Shown here: piece after piece, positions 1-7,820 of the stretch
Layout: the number at the start of each line of letters is the position of its first letter
How positions within the stretch are numbered: the stretch's first letter is position 1
NCBI GenBank assembly: GCA_963802575.1
Contig: CAWDJF010000002.1
Coordinates: 62,001-126,000 of the forward strand
DNA: 64,000 bases
Origin: DATFTE01 sp963802575
GTDB lineage: Bacteria > Acidobacteriota > Terriglobia > Terriglobales > Acidobacteriaceae
Reading direction: 5' to 3'
Translations under genes and position numbers: made by a program
The notes under the pieces: model-generated
The model's input: the letters and a program-made list of their open reading frames with translations, nothing else
Databases searched by the model: none
Told to the model about the DNA's origin: nothing

Positions 1-227
1 ACCCTACGCACCCGGCGTCTTTTCCCGATAACGGCCGTACGCTCACAGACGATGCATTCGATTTTTTTATTCGCATCCTCACGAATGGAAAGGTAACGGA
101 AGACAAAGTAGGACCGCACGGCGATCTGTTGCGCGAGTTTCCCTACGTGGGACCACCTCACCAAAACCGCGCGACGAAAGCGCCTCATAAGGTGGCCGCA
201 ACGCAAAATCAACTTGCAACCAAATGA
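1..227 (+). CDS. C-terminal end of a DUF4331 family protein (5' partial)
   Basis: An open frame enters from the left edge (codons in the frame of base 3) and stops at TGA 225-227. The last ~75 residues include NGRTLTDDAFDFFIRILTNG, a variable stretch, then FPYVGPPH. That order (NGR.LTDD, a helix, then a terminal FPY..PPH) is how DUF4331 proteins usually end; they are predicted extracellular or periplasmic proteins of unknown function. The start and signal peptide lie outside the window. The next gene begins 16 bases downstream, so the two may be co-transcribed. Family assignment rests on the C-terminal motif only. Confidence 0.6.
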   Translation, partial: PTHPASFPDNGRTLTDDAFDFFIRILTNGKVTEDKVGPHGDLLREFPYVGPPHQNRATKAPHKVAATQNQLATK

Positions 228-243
228 CGAGGAGACAGCAAAC

Positions 244-1083
244 ATGAAAGATCACGCAGCAACAAAGACTACTCAGATACGTCTGACCCGGCGCTCGCCC
301 GAGTACTGGCGAGTCACGTTTGACCATCCTCCGCTCAATATCTTCGGTCCGGAGATGCTTCCGCAAGTGAACGAGATCATCACGGCGATCGAAACTGATG
401 AGCAGGTTAAGGTGGTGGTATTTGACAGTGCAGTCGAAGGATTCTTTCTGATTCATTTGGATTTTCTTGCAAAGCTTGACGATCTGGCGCATCTCCCTCC
501 TGGACCTACAGGCATGCATCCATGGCCCGAGATGCTGGTGCGCCTGAGTCGTGCATCCGTTGTATCCATAGCGTCGATTCGCGGGCGAGCAACTGGTATG
601 GGAAGTGAGCTTGCCCTTGCCTGCGACATGCGTTTCGCGAGTCGCGAAAAGGCAATCCTGTCGCAGTTTGAAGTTGGCGCTGGTCTGGTCCCTGGTGGCG
701 GTCCTATGGCGCGACTGTCGCGCCTCATGGGAAGAGGGCGCGCCCTGGAAGTGATTTTAAGCGCGGACGACTTCCCCGGCGACCTGGCCGAGCGCTACGG
801 CTACGTGAATCGGTCGTTGCCGGATGCTGACCTTGACGGATTTGTCGATGCGCTTGCCAATCGAATCGCCTCCTTCGACAAACAGACAATCGCGGATACC
901 AAGCGCCTGGTCAACGTTGCGAGTCTGCCGCCCGATATCGAAATCGAATCCGGGTGGGATGCTTGCGTTGCTTCGATGGCACGACCGGCCACGCAGCAGA
1001 GGATCAAAACGCTGATCGAGCGAGGCTTTTCGAAACCTGGCGATGCAGAGAATCGCTTGGGAGATTTTGTGGGAAAGCGCTGA
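244..1083 (+). CDS. enoyl-CoA hydratase/isomerase (crotonase) family protein
   Basis: 279-residue crotonase-fold protein. The oxyanion-hole/catalytic segment GMGSELALACD near residue 120 and the second segment FEVGAGLVPGGG near residue 155 both keep the Glu residues expected of hydratases. The typical crotonase length is 250-290 residues. I chose ATG 244 because GAGGAG at 229-234 sits at proper spacing; an in-frame TTG at 214 would overlap the previous gene. The C-terminal ~60 residues form the usual helical cap. Substrate cannot be told from sequence. Neighbours (RidA-like, nitronate monooxygenase, SDR) suggest a catabolic or detoxification group rather than the main fatty-acid pathway, which is encoded elsewhere in the window. 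Confidence 0.8.
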   Translation: MKDHAATKTTQIRLTRRSPEYWRVTFDHPPLNIFGPEMLPQVNEIITAIETDEQVKVVVFDSAVEGFFLIHLDFLAKLDDLAHLPPGPTGMHPWPEMLVRLSRASVVSIASIRGRATGMGSELALACDMRFASREKAILSQFEVGAGLVPGGGPMARLSRLMGRGRALEVILSADDFPGDLAERYGYVNRSLPDADLDGFVDALANRIASFDKQTIADTKRLVNVASLPPDIEIESGWDACVASMARPATQQRIKTLIERGFSKPGDAENRLGDFVGKR

Positions 1084-1171
1084 GCATCTACAACGGCGCA
1101 GCCTCCAGTGGGGCTCTGTGAAAAATCAGGATGCGATGGACAATCAAACCGAAACCGCGGGAGTGAGATCA

Positions 1172-1682
1172 ATGAATACGGGTTCGAAAGAGCAAAACAA
1201 ACAGGGATGGCTCTCCTCTTACCACTGCCGAGCAACGGTTAGGACAACTCGGCATCAAGCTTCCAACGCCACCTGAGCCGTTCGGCATCTACGCGGAAGC
1301 GGTGCAGACGAACAACCTGCTTTTTCTCACCGGAATGCTTCCTACTGAAGGCCGCGAAGCGAAATTCCTGGGGCGCGTTGGCGCGGAACTCGATGTGGAA
1401 GCAGGGCGCGGTGCGGCTCGCCTTGCGGCTCTTAATGGCCTTGCCGTCGCGAAGCAGCATTTGGGGTCGCTCGACAAAGTGAAGCGAATCGTCCGGCTCG
1501 GCGTGTTGGTAGCCACTTCGGGCGATGTCCGCGATCAGCCGAAAGTCGCTGACGGCGCCTCAGAGTTGCTGCAAGATGTTTTCGGCAAAGACAAAAACCC
1601 TAGCCGACTCGTGTACGGCGTAGCCAGCCTTCCGCTCGGAGTACCAGTCGAACTGGAGTTGATTCTTGAGGTTTCCGCGTGA
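1172..1682 (+). CDS. RidA (YjgF/UK114) family protein, frameshifted near its N-terminus
   Basis: The main frame encodes a RidA-type trimeric enamine/imine deaminase-like protein: NNLLFLTGMLP, a central AALNGLAVAKQHLGSLD and a C-terminal ASLPLGVPVELELILE that carries the beta strand usually holding the active-site loop. The first in-frame start is only GTG 1302, which would cut off ~40 residues. Upstream in the same frame the sequence reads TTAEQRLGQLGIKLPTPPEP, typical of the family N-terminus, but without a start. An ATG at 1172 in another frame (MNTGSKEQNKQ) joins it if one G is removed from the GGG at 1204-1206. I therefore read the gene as 1172-1682 with a one-base insertion, real or technical. 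Its end overlaps the next gene's ATG by four bases, pointing to translational coupling. Confidence 0.65.
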
Positions 1683-2820
1683 TGCCGCCGCGCTGGAGTG
1701 AGAACCGGCTCACGGCGAAACTCGGGATCGACTATCCCATTATTCAAGGTCCGCTCGGCGGGTTGTCATCACAAAGATTGACGGCAGCGGTCTCCAACTT
1801 TGGCGGGCTCGGATCCTTCGGCGCGCTCGGTCTGCGCACCAGACGCAATCAAAGACGTGATCGCGCGAGATTCGCTCCCTTACATCGAAAGCCGTTTGCA
1901 ATGAACTTGTGGGTGTCGATGGAAGACGAGGGTGCGCGACGATCGGACGAAAACGCCTTCAACCGCAGCCTTGCGCCACTTGCCGCCCATCTCGCAGACC
2001 TTGGGAGCGCCTCTCCCGACGTACAAACCGTATTCGCCGGATTCGATTCGAGGATCAGGCTCGCGTGTTGCTCGACGCGAAGGGTGCCGGTGTTCAGCTT
2101 CATCTTCGGAATTCCACCAACGGAAATCCTGGAGGAGTGCCGGGCCAAAGAGCATCGTAACCATTGGCGCGGCGACAACACCGGAAGAGGCGGCAGCACT
2201 TCAGGACGCCGGAGTAGATGCCATCGCTGCTTCCGGCTTCGAAGCCGGGGGGCATCGCGGCTCATTCCTCCGCGCCAGCGGAGGATTCACTTACGGGCAC
2301 CTTTTCGCTCGTCCCTCAGATTGCCGACACGGTCAGATGTGCCGGTGATCGCCGCCGGGGGCATCGCGGATGCGCGCGGCGTCATCGCCGCCCTGGCTCT
2401 TGGCGCAGAGGCCGTGCAAATGGGAACGGCATTCCTGGCGTGCGAGGAGTCCGGCGCCAGCCGCCTTCATCGCCAGGCTCTACAAGAGAAAAGAGCCGGG
2501 CACACCGCGCTGACCAGAGGGCTTCACCGGAAGACTCGCGCGGGGAATCCACAACCGCTTGCTGGAGGAGTTGAACCGGACGGGAACCGAGATTCTCCCA
2601 TATCCCTTGCAACGAGGACTCGTCAGAAATCTGTCGATCGCGGCAGAGGCGGCGGGCCGATCGGATCTTGCTGCCTATGTGGGCCGGGCAAAGCGCCAAT
2701 CTTTCTACTTGCACCGACGTATCGGCGTTCTTGACCTCATTGGTTGAGGAGGTTTCTGAAATCGCGGGGCCCATCACTCAGTGGAGCGCAGCCCGCCGCG
2801 CAAAGCAAATTTCTAAATAA
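1679..2820 (+). pseudogene. nitronate monooxygenase / 2-nitropropane dioxygenase-like gene broken by many frameshifts
   Basis: The N-terminus (LGIDYPIIQGPLGGLSSQR) and later blocks spread over all three frames together reconstitute a full ~380-residue FMN-dependent nitronate monooxygenase: SKPFAMNLW-like, VPVFSFIFG, SIVTIGAATTPEEAAALQDA, ASGFEAGGHRGSF, DVPVIAAGGIADARGV, ALGAEAVQMGTAFLA, LLEELNRTGTEILPYPLQRG and LLPMWAGQSANLSTCTDVSA. The reading frame changes about ten times in 1.1 kb. Protein conservation inside each block is good, so the damage is either very recent or a stretch of poor sequence. The true end is TAA 2818-2820. As written it cannot make an active enzyme. The family oxidises nitronates to carbonyl compounds and nitrite. 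Confidence 0.75.
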
Positions 2821-2834
2821 GGAGAAAAGGAGAA

Positions 2835-3584
2835 ATGCAATTGTCGAATATCAAGGACAAAGTTGTAGTAATCACCGGTGCCAGCAGCGGCATTGGGGAA
2901 AGCACCGCAAAGCTTCTCGCGCAACAGGGTGCCAAAGTCGTATTGGGAGCACGGCGCAAGGACCGGATCGACGCCGTTGCAAAAGAGATCTCAGCCACCG
3001 GCGGCAAGGCCATCGGATTTGCCACCGATGTGACGAAGCGCGCAGAAGTGCAAGCGCTCATCCAAGGGGCCGTCGAAGGTTTCGGCCGCGTCGATGTGCT
3101 CATCAACAACGCCGGTATTATGCCCATCGCACCGATCGAGGCTCTCAAGGTAGACGAATGGGATCGGCAGATTGACGTCAATATCAAAGGACTTCTCTAT
3201 GGGGTTGCCGCCGCCCTGCCTCACATGCAGAAGCAGAAGAGCGGCCACATCATTAACATGGCTTCGGTTTTCGGGATCAAAATGTTCGCCCCTGGCGGGA
3301 CGGTCTACTGCGCCACCAAGGCGGCTGTGCGCGCATTGACTGAAGGGCTGCGGATGGAACTGCACTCCCAAAATATCCGCTGCACGATGATCTCGCCCGG
3401 CGCGATTGCCACAGAACTGTCGGAGAGCAGTTCGGACGAAACGACCAGAAAGAACTTGCGCGAGTTCATGAAAATGGCCATCCCAGCTACTGCGATCGCG
3501 AGAGCGATCGCTTACGCAATCGAGCAGCCGTTCGAGGTGGAAGTCGATGAGATGGTCATCCGCCCAACGGCACAGGATTTCTAA
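2835..3584 (+). CDS. SDR family oxidoreductase (classical short-chain dehydrogenase)
   Basis: 249 residues, full length for a classical SDR. Visible: the TGASSGIG cofactor loop at 14-21, NNAG at 91-94, and the catalytic set Asn116, Ser144, Tyr158 and Lys162 (YCATK). Arg40/Arg41 after the second beta strand favour NADP(H), an inference. AGGAGAAAAGGAGAA precedes ATG 2835, a good ribosome-binding site. It starts 14 bases after the end of the broken nitronate monooxygenase and is followed by a DoxX gene, so it is the most intact member of this + strand run. Substrate unknown; the closest general class is the YdfG-like group of small-molecule reductases. Confidence 0.88.
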   Translation: MQLSNIKDKVVVITGASSGIGESTAKLLAQQGAKVVLGARRKDRIDAVAKEISATGGKAIGFATDVTKRAEVQALIQGAVEGFGRVDVLINNAGIMPIAPIEALKVDEWDRQIDVNIKGLLYGVAAALPHMQKQKSGHIINMASVFGIKMFAPGGTVYCATKAAVRALTEGLRMELHSQNIRCTMISPGAIATELSESSSDETTRKNLREFMKMAIPATAIARAIAYAIEQPFEVEVDEMVIRPTAQDF

Positions 3585-3639
3585 AGCGGAAGTGAACGCA
3601 ACGCATTGGCCTTTCGAGGTGGTCAAGGGGGCAGATCCT

Positions 3640-4053
3640 ATGGGTAAAAGACTCGCACTACTAGCAATTCGCCTGCTCGTGTCGGTCAACCTGCTGTATG
3701 CCGCCATCTTTCTCAAGTTTGCAGGAGTGCCAGGTTCGGTCGCCCTGTTCACGCAGATGTCGCAAGCGGTTCACGGGTTGGTATCTCAGCCGGTATTCCG
3801 GCTAAGCTCAGGAGCCTTCGAGACAATAGTTGCGATTCTGCTTCTGATCCCAAAGACAGCCAGATTGGCCGCGGGGTTGACTGCTGTGTATATGAGTGCC
3901 GTAATTCTCGGTCACATTTTCGTCTTGGGATACGGATGGTTCTTTGTCGATGCTCTTATGGTGATGCTGCTGGCTACCATTTATCTCTTGCTGACAAGCA
4001 GGCACTCCCATTGGGGCGAACCCGAAACTGGAGGGAAGCCGGTGACTGGGTGA
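3640..4053 (+). CDS. DoxX-like membrane protein
   Basis: 137 residues with four hydrophobic segments (about residues 5-25, 55-72, 76-96 and 103-122). The LLIP..ARLAAGLTAVYM..VILGHIF layout fits the DoxX/DoxD superfamily, small inner-membrane proteins often next to redox genes. ATG 3640 gives a typical N-terminus (MGKRLALLAIRLL); an upstream in-frame start would overlap the SDR gene. It lies 55 bases after the SDR and probably shares its transcript. Exact function unknown; members are linked to quinone or thiol redox and oxidative stress in other bacteria. Confidence 0.65.
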   Translation: MGKRLALLAIRLLVSVNLLYAAIFLKFAGVPGSVALFTQMSQAVHGLVSQPVFRLSSGAFETIVAILLLIPKTARLAAGLTAVYMSAVILGHIFVLGYGWFFVDALMVMLLATIYLLLTSRHSHWGEPETGGKPVTG

Positions 4054-4404
4054 AGGCCATTCCGGTCTTCTGCTCCTGGCCTGAATGGTTCGACTGACAT
4101 TCCATCAGCCGATTCTCTTGTGTTCTCTAGAGTGGTGTGTTCAACGACACTGTTATTTACTCTAAGGTGTCGTCGCAGCCTACATCTTGGAACCGGTCAA
4201 TGACCTTCTTTATCCCTCTCGACGATGCAATAGGTCTCGGCCTTCCAGCCATCGGCGGCCATCAGGTAACAGTCATCCTGAATGGTCTCGGTCCAGTAGT
4301 CCGTTCTCCGCAGTCGGGTTTCGCGACCATATTTCGTGGAATCCGGGCGAATTCCGTGATTTTTCTGACTAGACGAGTAAGATTTCTCTGCGTCCCAGAC
4401 GGTA
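4054..4404. other. gene-poor stretch with a possible minus-strand coding remnant
   Basis: No complete gene. On the minus strand a frame from just 3' of tRNA-Ser down to TGA at 4197-4199 reads protein-like (YWTETIQDDCYLMAADGWKA) but has no start codon, so it would be a remnant cut at its 5' side by the tRNA gene. Family not recognised. The rest (4054-4196) shows nothing I can name. Confidence 0.3.
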
Positions 4405-4494
4405 TGGCGGAGAGAGTGGGATTCGAACCCACGTTAGAGTTTCCCCTAAACACGCTTTCCAAGCGTGCGCCTTCAGCCACTCGGCCATCTCTCC
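4405..4494 (-). tRNA. tRNA-Ser (anticodon GGA)
   Basis: On the minus strand the gene starts GGAGAGATGGCCGAG at 4494 and ends with encoded CCA at 4405-4407. Acceptor stem GGAGAGA/TCTCTCC, anticodon stem-loop CACGC-TTGGAAA-GCGTG giving GGA, a long class II variable arm and the T-arm GTGGG-TTCGAAT-CCCAC all fold properly. Reads UCC and UCU serine codons. Confidence 0.95.
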
Positions 4495-4613
4495 GGCTAT
4501 TCGGGAAGCGGTTTCGCTAGGCAGGAACCAGGCGGGCATCCGCCCGCCCGAAACTTCCTACTCGATTCTATGATGTCCCGCCCACTCGAGCAACTTCCCC
4601 ACAGGGCAGTCCC

Positions 4614-4669
4614 TGGGTACTGGGTACTGGGTACTGGGTACTGGGTACTGGGTACTCGATACTGGCTAC
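4614..4669. repeat. TGGGTAC heptamer tandem array overlapping the bfr stop codon
   Basis: Six perfect TGGGTAC units (4614-4655) followed by two degenerate units (TCGATAC, TGGCTAC). The last degenerate unit contains the complement of the bacterioferritin stop codon (4666-4668), so the array starts exactly where the minus-strand gene ends. Confidence 0.9.
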
Positions 4670-5145
4670 TCGCTTTTCTCATGCAGTTGCTGCGCCAGGT
4701 AATTCTCAATCCCCATCTCCGAGACCGCGTGCAGCTGCCCTTCCAGCCAGTCGATGTGTTCTTCCTCGTCGGTGAGAATCTTTTCCAGCAACTCCCGCGA
4801 TCCGTTGTCGCCAGCCTCCACGCAAGTTTCAATCCCGGCATTCAGTCGCTTCACCGCGTCGTACTCCACGTTCAGATCGTTTTGCAGCTGCGCCTTCACG
4901 TTCTGTCCAATATTAATCTTGAAATAGTCCGTAATATTCGGACTCCCATCCAGATACAGAATGTGCTCCATCAACTTCTCGGCATGCGTCATCTCTTCAA
5001 TCGATTCTTTCCGCACATGCTTCGCCAGCCTCTGGTATCCCCAGTTCTCGCACATCTCCGCATGCAAAAAATATTGATTGATTGCAGTGAGCTCGGCTTT
5101 CAATACTTGGTTCAAAACCGCAATGACCTTCGCATCACCTTTCAC
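4666..5145 (-). CDS. bfr: bacterioferritin
   Basis: 159 residues, the standard length. It stores iron in a 24-mer shell, oxidising Fe(II) at a di-iron centre. All ferroxidase ligands are at family positions: Glu18, Glu51, His54, Glu94, Glu127 and His130, with Tyr25 nearby. Met52 is kept, the haem-binding residue at subunit interfaces, so this is a haem-type Bfr rather than plain ferritin. The start is GTG 5145 with GAGGTG just upstream. It is a single gene: the next minus-strand gene upstream (luxR-type) ends at 5272. The 3' end merges into a heptamer repeat. No Fur box was recognised upstream. Confidence 0.95.
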   Translation of the reverse strand: MKGDAKVIAVLNQVLKAELTAINQYFLHAEMCENWGYQRLAKHVRKESIEEMTHAEKLMEHILYLDGSPNITDYFKINIGQNVKAQLQNDLNVEYDAVKRLNAGIETCVEAGDNGSRELLEKILTDEEEHIDWLEGQLHAVSEMGIENYLAQQLHEKSE

Positions 5146-5271
5146 TGTTCACCTCGCGCGCACGCAGGTCTTTGCAATGGTGGCCTATGTCAAAGCAGAT
5201 TTCTACGTGCTGATTTTGTAACGGAAAAGGATAGCACCGAAGGGCAAGACAGGAAGTGATTTCAGAACAAC

Positions 5272-6087
5272 TTAGGAGGTTTTCTCGGAGGTCGAGACGC
5301 CAGCACCCGCCGCCGCTGCTGTAGCCTGGCCGTTACTACTCTCAGTAGTGGTGGGCGCCTCAGGAGGCTTCACACCGCTATCAAGCACTCGATTGTGCAG
5401 GCAGTAAAGAGCGAGTTCCAACCGGTCGGCCACGCCGAGCTTGTCGTACACCTTGCGCAAGTAGTTCTTTACCACCTGCTCGGTTGTGCCCACGCGTACC
5501 GCGATTTCTTTGTTCTTCATTCCCTGCGTCACGCAGGAAACGATCAGCGACTCTTTCGGAGTCAATTGCACTTTCGTACGCGCAGTCGTAGGACGCGTCC
5601 CCTGCGACCGAAACGCTTCCATCACCCAGTGAATGCCCTTGCTGTCGAGCCACGACTCGCCTTGCGCCACTTTGCGCAGACAATCAACCAGCAACTCCGG
5701 CTCGACTTCGCGCGACACAATGCCTTGCGCTCCGCGACGGAATAAATCCAGGGTGAGTTCTTCGTTCGCATCCGGCGTGACCACCACCAGCTTCAATCCA
5801 GGATTCTGCCGGATCAAGTCAGATGTCGCTTCCACCGGCTCCGGCGCTAACGCCGATTCAAAAATAAGAATGTCGGCAGAAAACCGCTTCGCCGCCGCCA
5901 ATGTCTGCGCCAGCGTTTCGGCTTGTCCCACTACGCGGATATCGTCTTCCAGCGCGAAAATCTTGCGCAGGCCGGCGCGGAAAATTGCCTGCGTGTCGGC
6001 CAGAATCACGCGAATGAACTGGCCGTTGCCATCATTCTCGTGCGGCTGTCCGACGCTATCGTCGACACTGACTGGAGTGCTTTCCAT
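5272..6087 (-). CDS. LuxR/NarL-type regulator with a degenerate (Asp-less) receiver domain
   Basis: 271 residues. Residues 25-140 align with a CheY-like receiver; residues 172-230 are a LuxR-type helix-turn-helix (LTPKESLIVSCVTQGMKNKE, then VKNYLRKVYDKLGV). The receiver is atypical: the phospho-acceptor position in ADILIFESALAP is Glu77 instead of Asp, one of the acidic-pocket residues is Thr32 (ADTQ rather than ADDH), and the conserved Lys is missing (GIVSRE). It is therefore probably not switched by phosphorylation, or is permanently in the active-like state. The C-terminal 40 residues are low-complexity Ala/Thr/Ser. GAGG lies 4 bases before ATG. It follows a PilZ gene by 17 bases, suggesting one operon. 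Confidence 0.85.
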   Translation of the reverse strand: MESTPVSVDDSVGQPHENDGNGQFIRVILADTQAIFRAGLRKIFALEDDIRVVGQAETLAQTLAAAKRFSADILIFESALAPEPVEATSDLIRQNPGLKLVVVTPDANEELTLDLFRRGAQGIVSREVEPELLVDCLRKVAQGESWLDSKGIHWVMEAFRSQGTRPTTARTKVQLTPKESLIVSCVTQGMKNKEIAVRVGTTEQVVKNYLRKVYDKLGVADRLELALYCLHNRVLDSGVKPPEAPTTTESSNGQATAAAAGAGVSTSEKTS

Positions 6088-6104
6088 GCTTCCTCTCGCC
6101 GCCT

Positions 6105-6533
6105 TCAGCGGCGCTCAAACCGGTACTCGTCGATGACCACGCCCACGCCCCGGCGGCCACCTTCTTCAAAACTTCGCACCACCCGGCCCCGGCAATCGAG
6201 CTGCACATCGGCCGTCGCGCCCACAATGTCCGCGGGCAGCGAGATCGTGAAATCCACCATCGAACCCACCGGCATCTCGGCGTCCACTACCTGGAACAGC
6301 ACACCGTTGGCGGAAATGTTGGCCGTCTCCGCGTGCCGATCGCCTGATTTCGACTTCACCGAAACCGGCAGCTTGATGGGAAAACGCGTCGCGCTCTGCA
6401 TGTCGACATAACGTCCGCCCGCTTTCTTCGCAGACATATCTCCCACCGGAGCGGACTCCGGCGGAGCTGCAGACTCGTCCTTTTTTCCCCAGGGCAAGCC
6501 AGGTTTTCCGTTTTCCGGCGTAGGGTTCGACAT
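6105..6533 (-). CDS. PilZ domain protein
   Basis: 142 residues from ATG 6533 (a longer start at a TTG would lack a ribosome-binding site). The first ~50 residues are Pro/Ala/Ser-rich and probably disordered. The rest is a PilZ fold: TRFPIKLPVSV, then ANISANGVLF (the D/NxSxxG half of the c-di-GMP site), the strand MVDFTISLP, and a terminal GRRGVGVVIDEYRF. The Arg-rich first half of the ligand motif is weak (only one clear Arg), so c-di-GMP binding is likely but not certain. It lies directly upstream of the Asp-less LuxR regulator and is probably co-transcribed with it. Confidence 0.8.
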   Translation of the reverse strand: MSNPTPENGKPGLPWGKKDESAAPPESAPVGDMSAKKAGGRYVDMQSATRFPIKLPVSVKSKSGDRHAETANISANGVLFQVVDAEMPVGSMVDFTISLPADIVGATADVQLDCRGRVVRSFEEGGRRGVGVVIDEYRFERR

Positions 6534-6832
6534 CACGCGCAGATTACACCCAGGAATCAACAGGGGAAAGTTACCGAAGTCATTGAACTTCGAGGGTTTA
6601 ACGCGTTGGGAATGAGGGAATTAGGAGCGCTTTCGCGAGCACTCAGCATCAGCACTCAGCATCAGCATTCAGCCATTCGACGGGTCCTTGGCGAATCCAT
6701 CCACCCGCGACTGATGATAATTACGTCCTGAGTCAATAGGTGGACCGTTTGGTGATCGGTTTTGAGTGCAAACGTGATTGCGACAGTTAGGGTCCAACCG
6801 TCTCGATTCTTCGTGCATAATTGCAGGGCCAC
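6534..6832. repeat. intergenic spacer with CACTCAGCATCAG repeats
   Basis: Divergent spacer between the PilZ gene and a + strand lipoprotein. At about 6645-6677 it carries two CACTCAGCATCAG units plus CATTCAGCC, members of the dispersed GCACTCAGCATTCAGC family seen several times in this window. No gene seen. Confidence 0.7.
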
Positions 6833-7379
6833 ATGAGGAACCCTCGCTTGAAATCCATCGCCGCAGTGGTGTTGACCGCGGCTGAGTTGTTCACGATTTC
6901 AGGTTGCGCGAGATTGGCAGAACGACCGCTTATCGGCAGCTATCAACTCGTTCATCCGACAGGCTGCCGGGACGACATTGAAGACTCGACTTCTAGTTGT
7001 TCGTGGCGACGGAACAGTGACCAGCACGTTCACCTTAAGAGTGGCCGGAACGAAGCCGTCGAAAATGGGCACTGGACATACGACAGGATAGCCCGGCGAA
7101 TTAGCTTCTCGAAGGTTCTTGTTTCTCACCGAAACGTCCTGTCATTTTCAAGGGAGAGTCTATGGGCCTCGCGTTCCTGACCCAAAACTGCCTGAACAAA
7201 TCCGCAAGAATTACCATCCGGGCTGGGACCACAACAACGCCTCGATGACGAAGCTGGTTGTCAACGCGATTGAGAGGGTCGTTGCCTTGCCAGCAGATCA
7301 TCCGTGCGCCCCTCCGAAGCCTAACCCCCACCAATGGCCCTGCTTCCAGAACCCTGCCCCCGTATCTCCGACAGACTAA
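6833..7379 (+). CDS. predicted lipoprotein of unknown function, interrupted by frameshifts
   Basis: ATG 6833 opens a lipoprotein signal: a charged start, a hydrophobic core and the lipobox TISGC, Cys at about residue 25. After IGSYQLVHPTGCRDD the obvious continuation switches frame: VVRGDGTVTSTFTL is readable in a second frame, then SGRNEAVENGHWTYDRIARR returns in the first, then GRVYGPRVPDPKLPEQIRKN and on to PAPVSPTD at TGA-free frame ending 7379. The whole gene would make ~180 residues. As written, the first frame stops at 7178-7180. No family recognised; the GxGTVTxTF and GxWxYD pattern is like small beta-rich 'META/lipocalin-like' lipoproteins, but I would not assign it. Confidence 0.55.
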
Positions 7380-7402
7380 CTGGCGTAACATCGCCATAGC
7401 AC

Positions 7403-7663
7403 TCATCGACCCGGCCGATGAGTCTTCGACCGCGTGACAGCCGCCTTGGTGATCCACGAGGTGGGGATTAGAGCCAGCAGGACGCAGACTCCACCAGCAG
7501 CCAAAAGTCCCCACGAAAACATGGGCTGGCCTGTCCAGTGCCTTACGACCTGAACACCTTTTGCCATCCCAAGAAAACCGACAAGCACCAACACGAGACC
7601 CGCCCCGATCAGTTTCAGTCGGCAATACGGGCGTTCAGTCGGAGGGTTGCCGCTATGCATCAT
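7403..7663 (-). CDS. small two-helix membrane protein, unknown
   Basis: 86 residues with two hydrophobic segments (about 18-36 and 50-68) separated by a short loop with RHWTGQP. The N-terminus is MMHSGNPPTERPYCRLKLIG. There is no recognisable domain. It faces the preceding lipoprotein gene tail to tail with a 23-base gap. Size and topology are compatible with a DUF-type inner-membrane protein. Coding potential is moderate; the call rests on a clean hydropathy pattern. Confidence 0.45.
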   Translation of the reverse strand: MMHSGNPPTERPYCRLKLIGAGLVLVLVGFLGMAKGVQVVRHWTGQPMFSWGLLAAGGVCVLLALIPTSWITKAAVTRSKTHRPGR

Positions 7664-7796
7664 CCTTCAAATGTCCACACATCCAATTGTTGGTGTAACA
7701 TCCCCGGATTACACTCAACACCTCAAGCTGGAAATAGCACGACGGTTAGCAGGATGGTAACTGCTACTCCGCAAGGAAGCACCCGAGTGCCGCAAC

Positions 7797-7820
7797 GGCT
7801 GACTGCTGAGTGCTGAATGC
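7797..7820. repeat. CTGAGTGCTGAATGC repeat abutting the tldE stop codon
   Basis: GACTGCTGAGTGCTGAATGC runs directly into TTA (7821-7823), the complement of the tldE TAA. Same family and same junction (GC followed by TTA) as at the ahcY stop codon. Confidence 0.85.

Noticed and set aside
4465..5259. 264-codon + strand open frame over bacterioferritin
   Set aside because: Antisense to bfr, whose ligands are all in place; the frame is a shadow and includes translated heptamer repeats.
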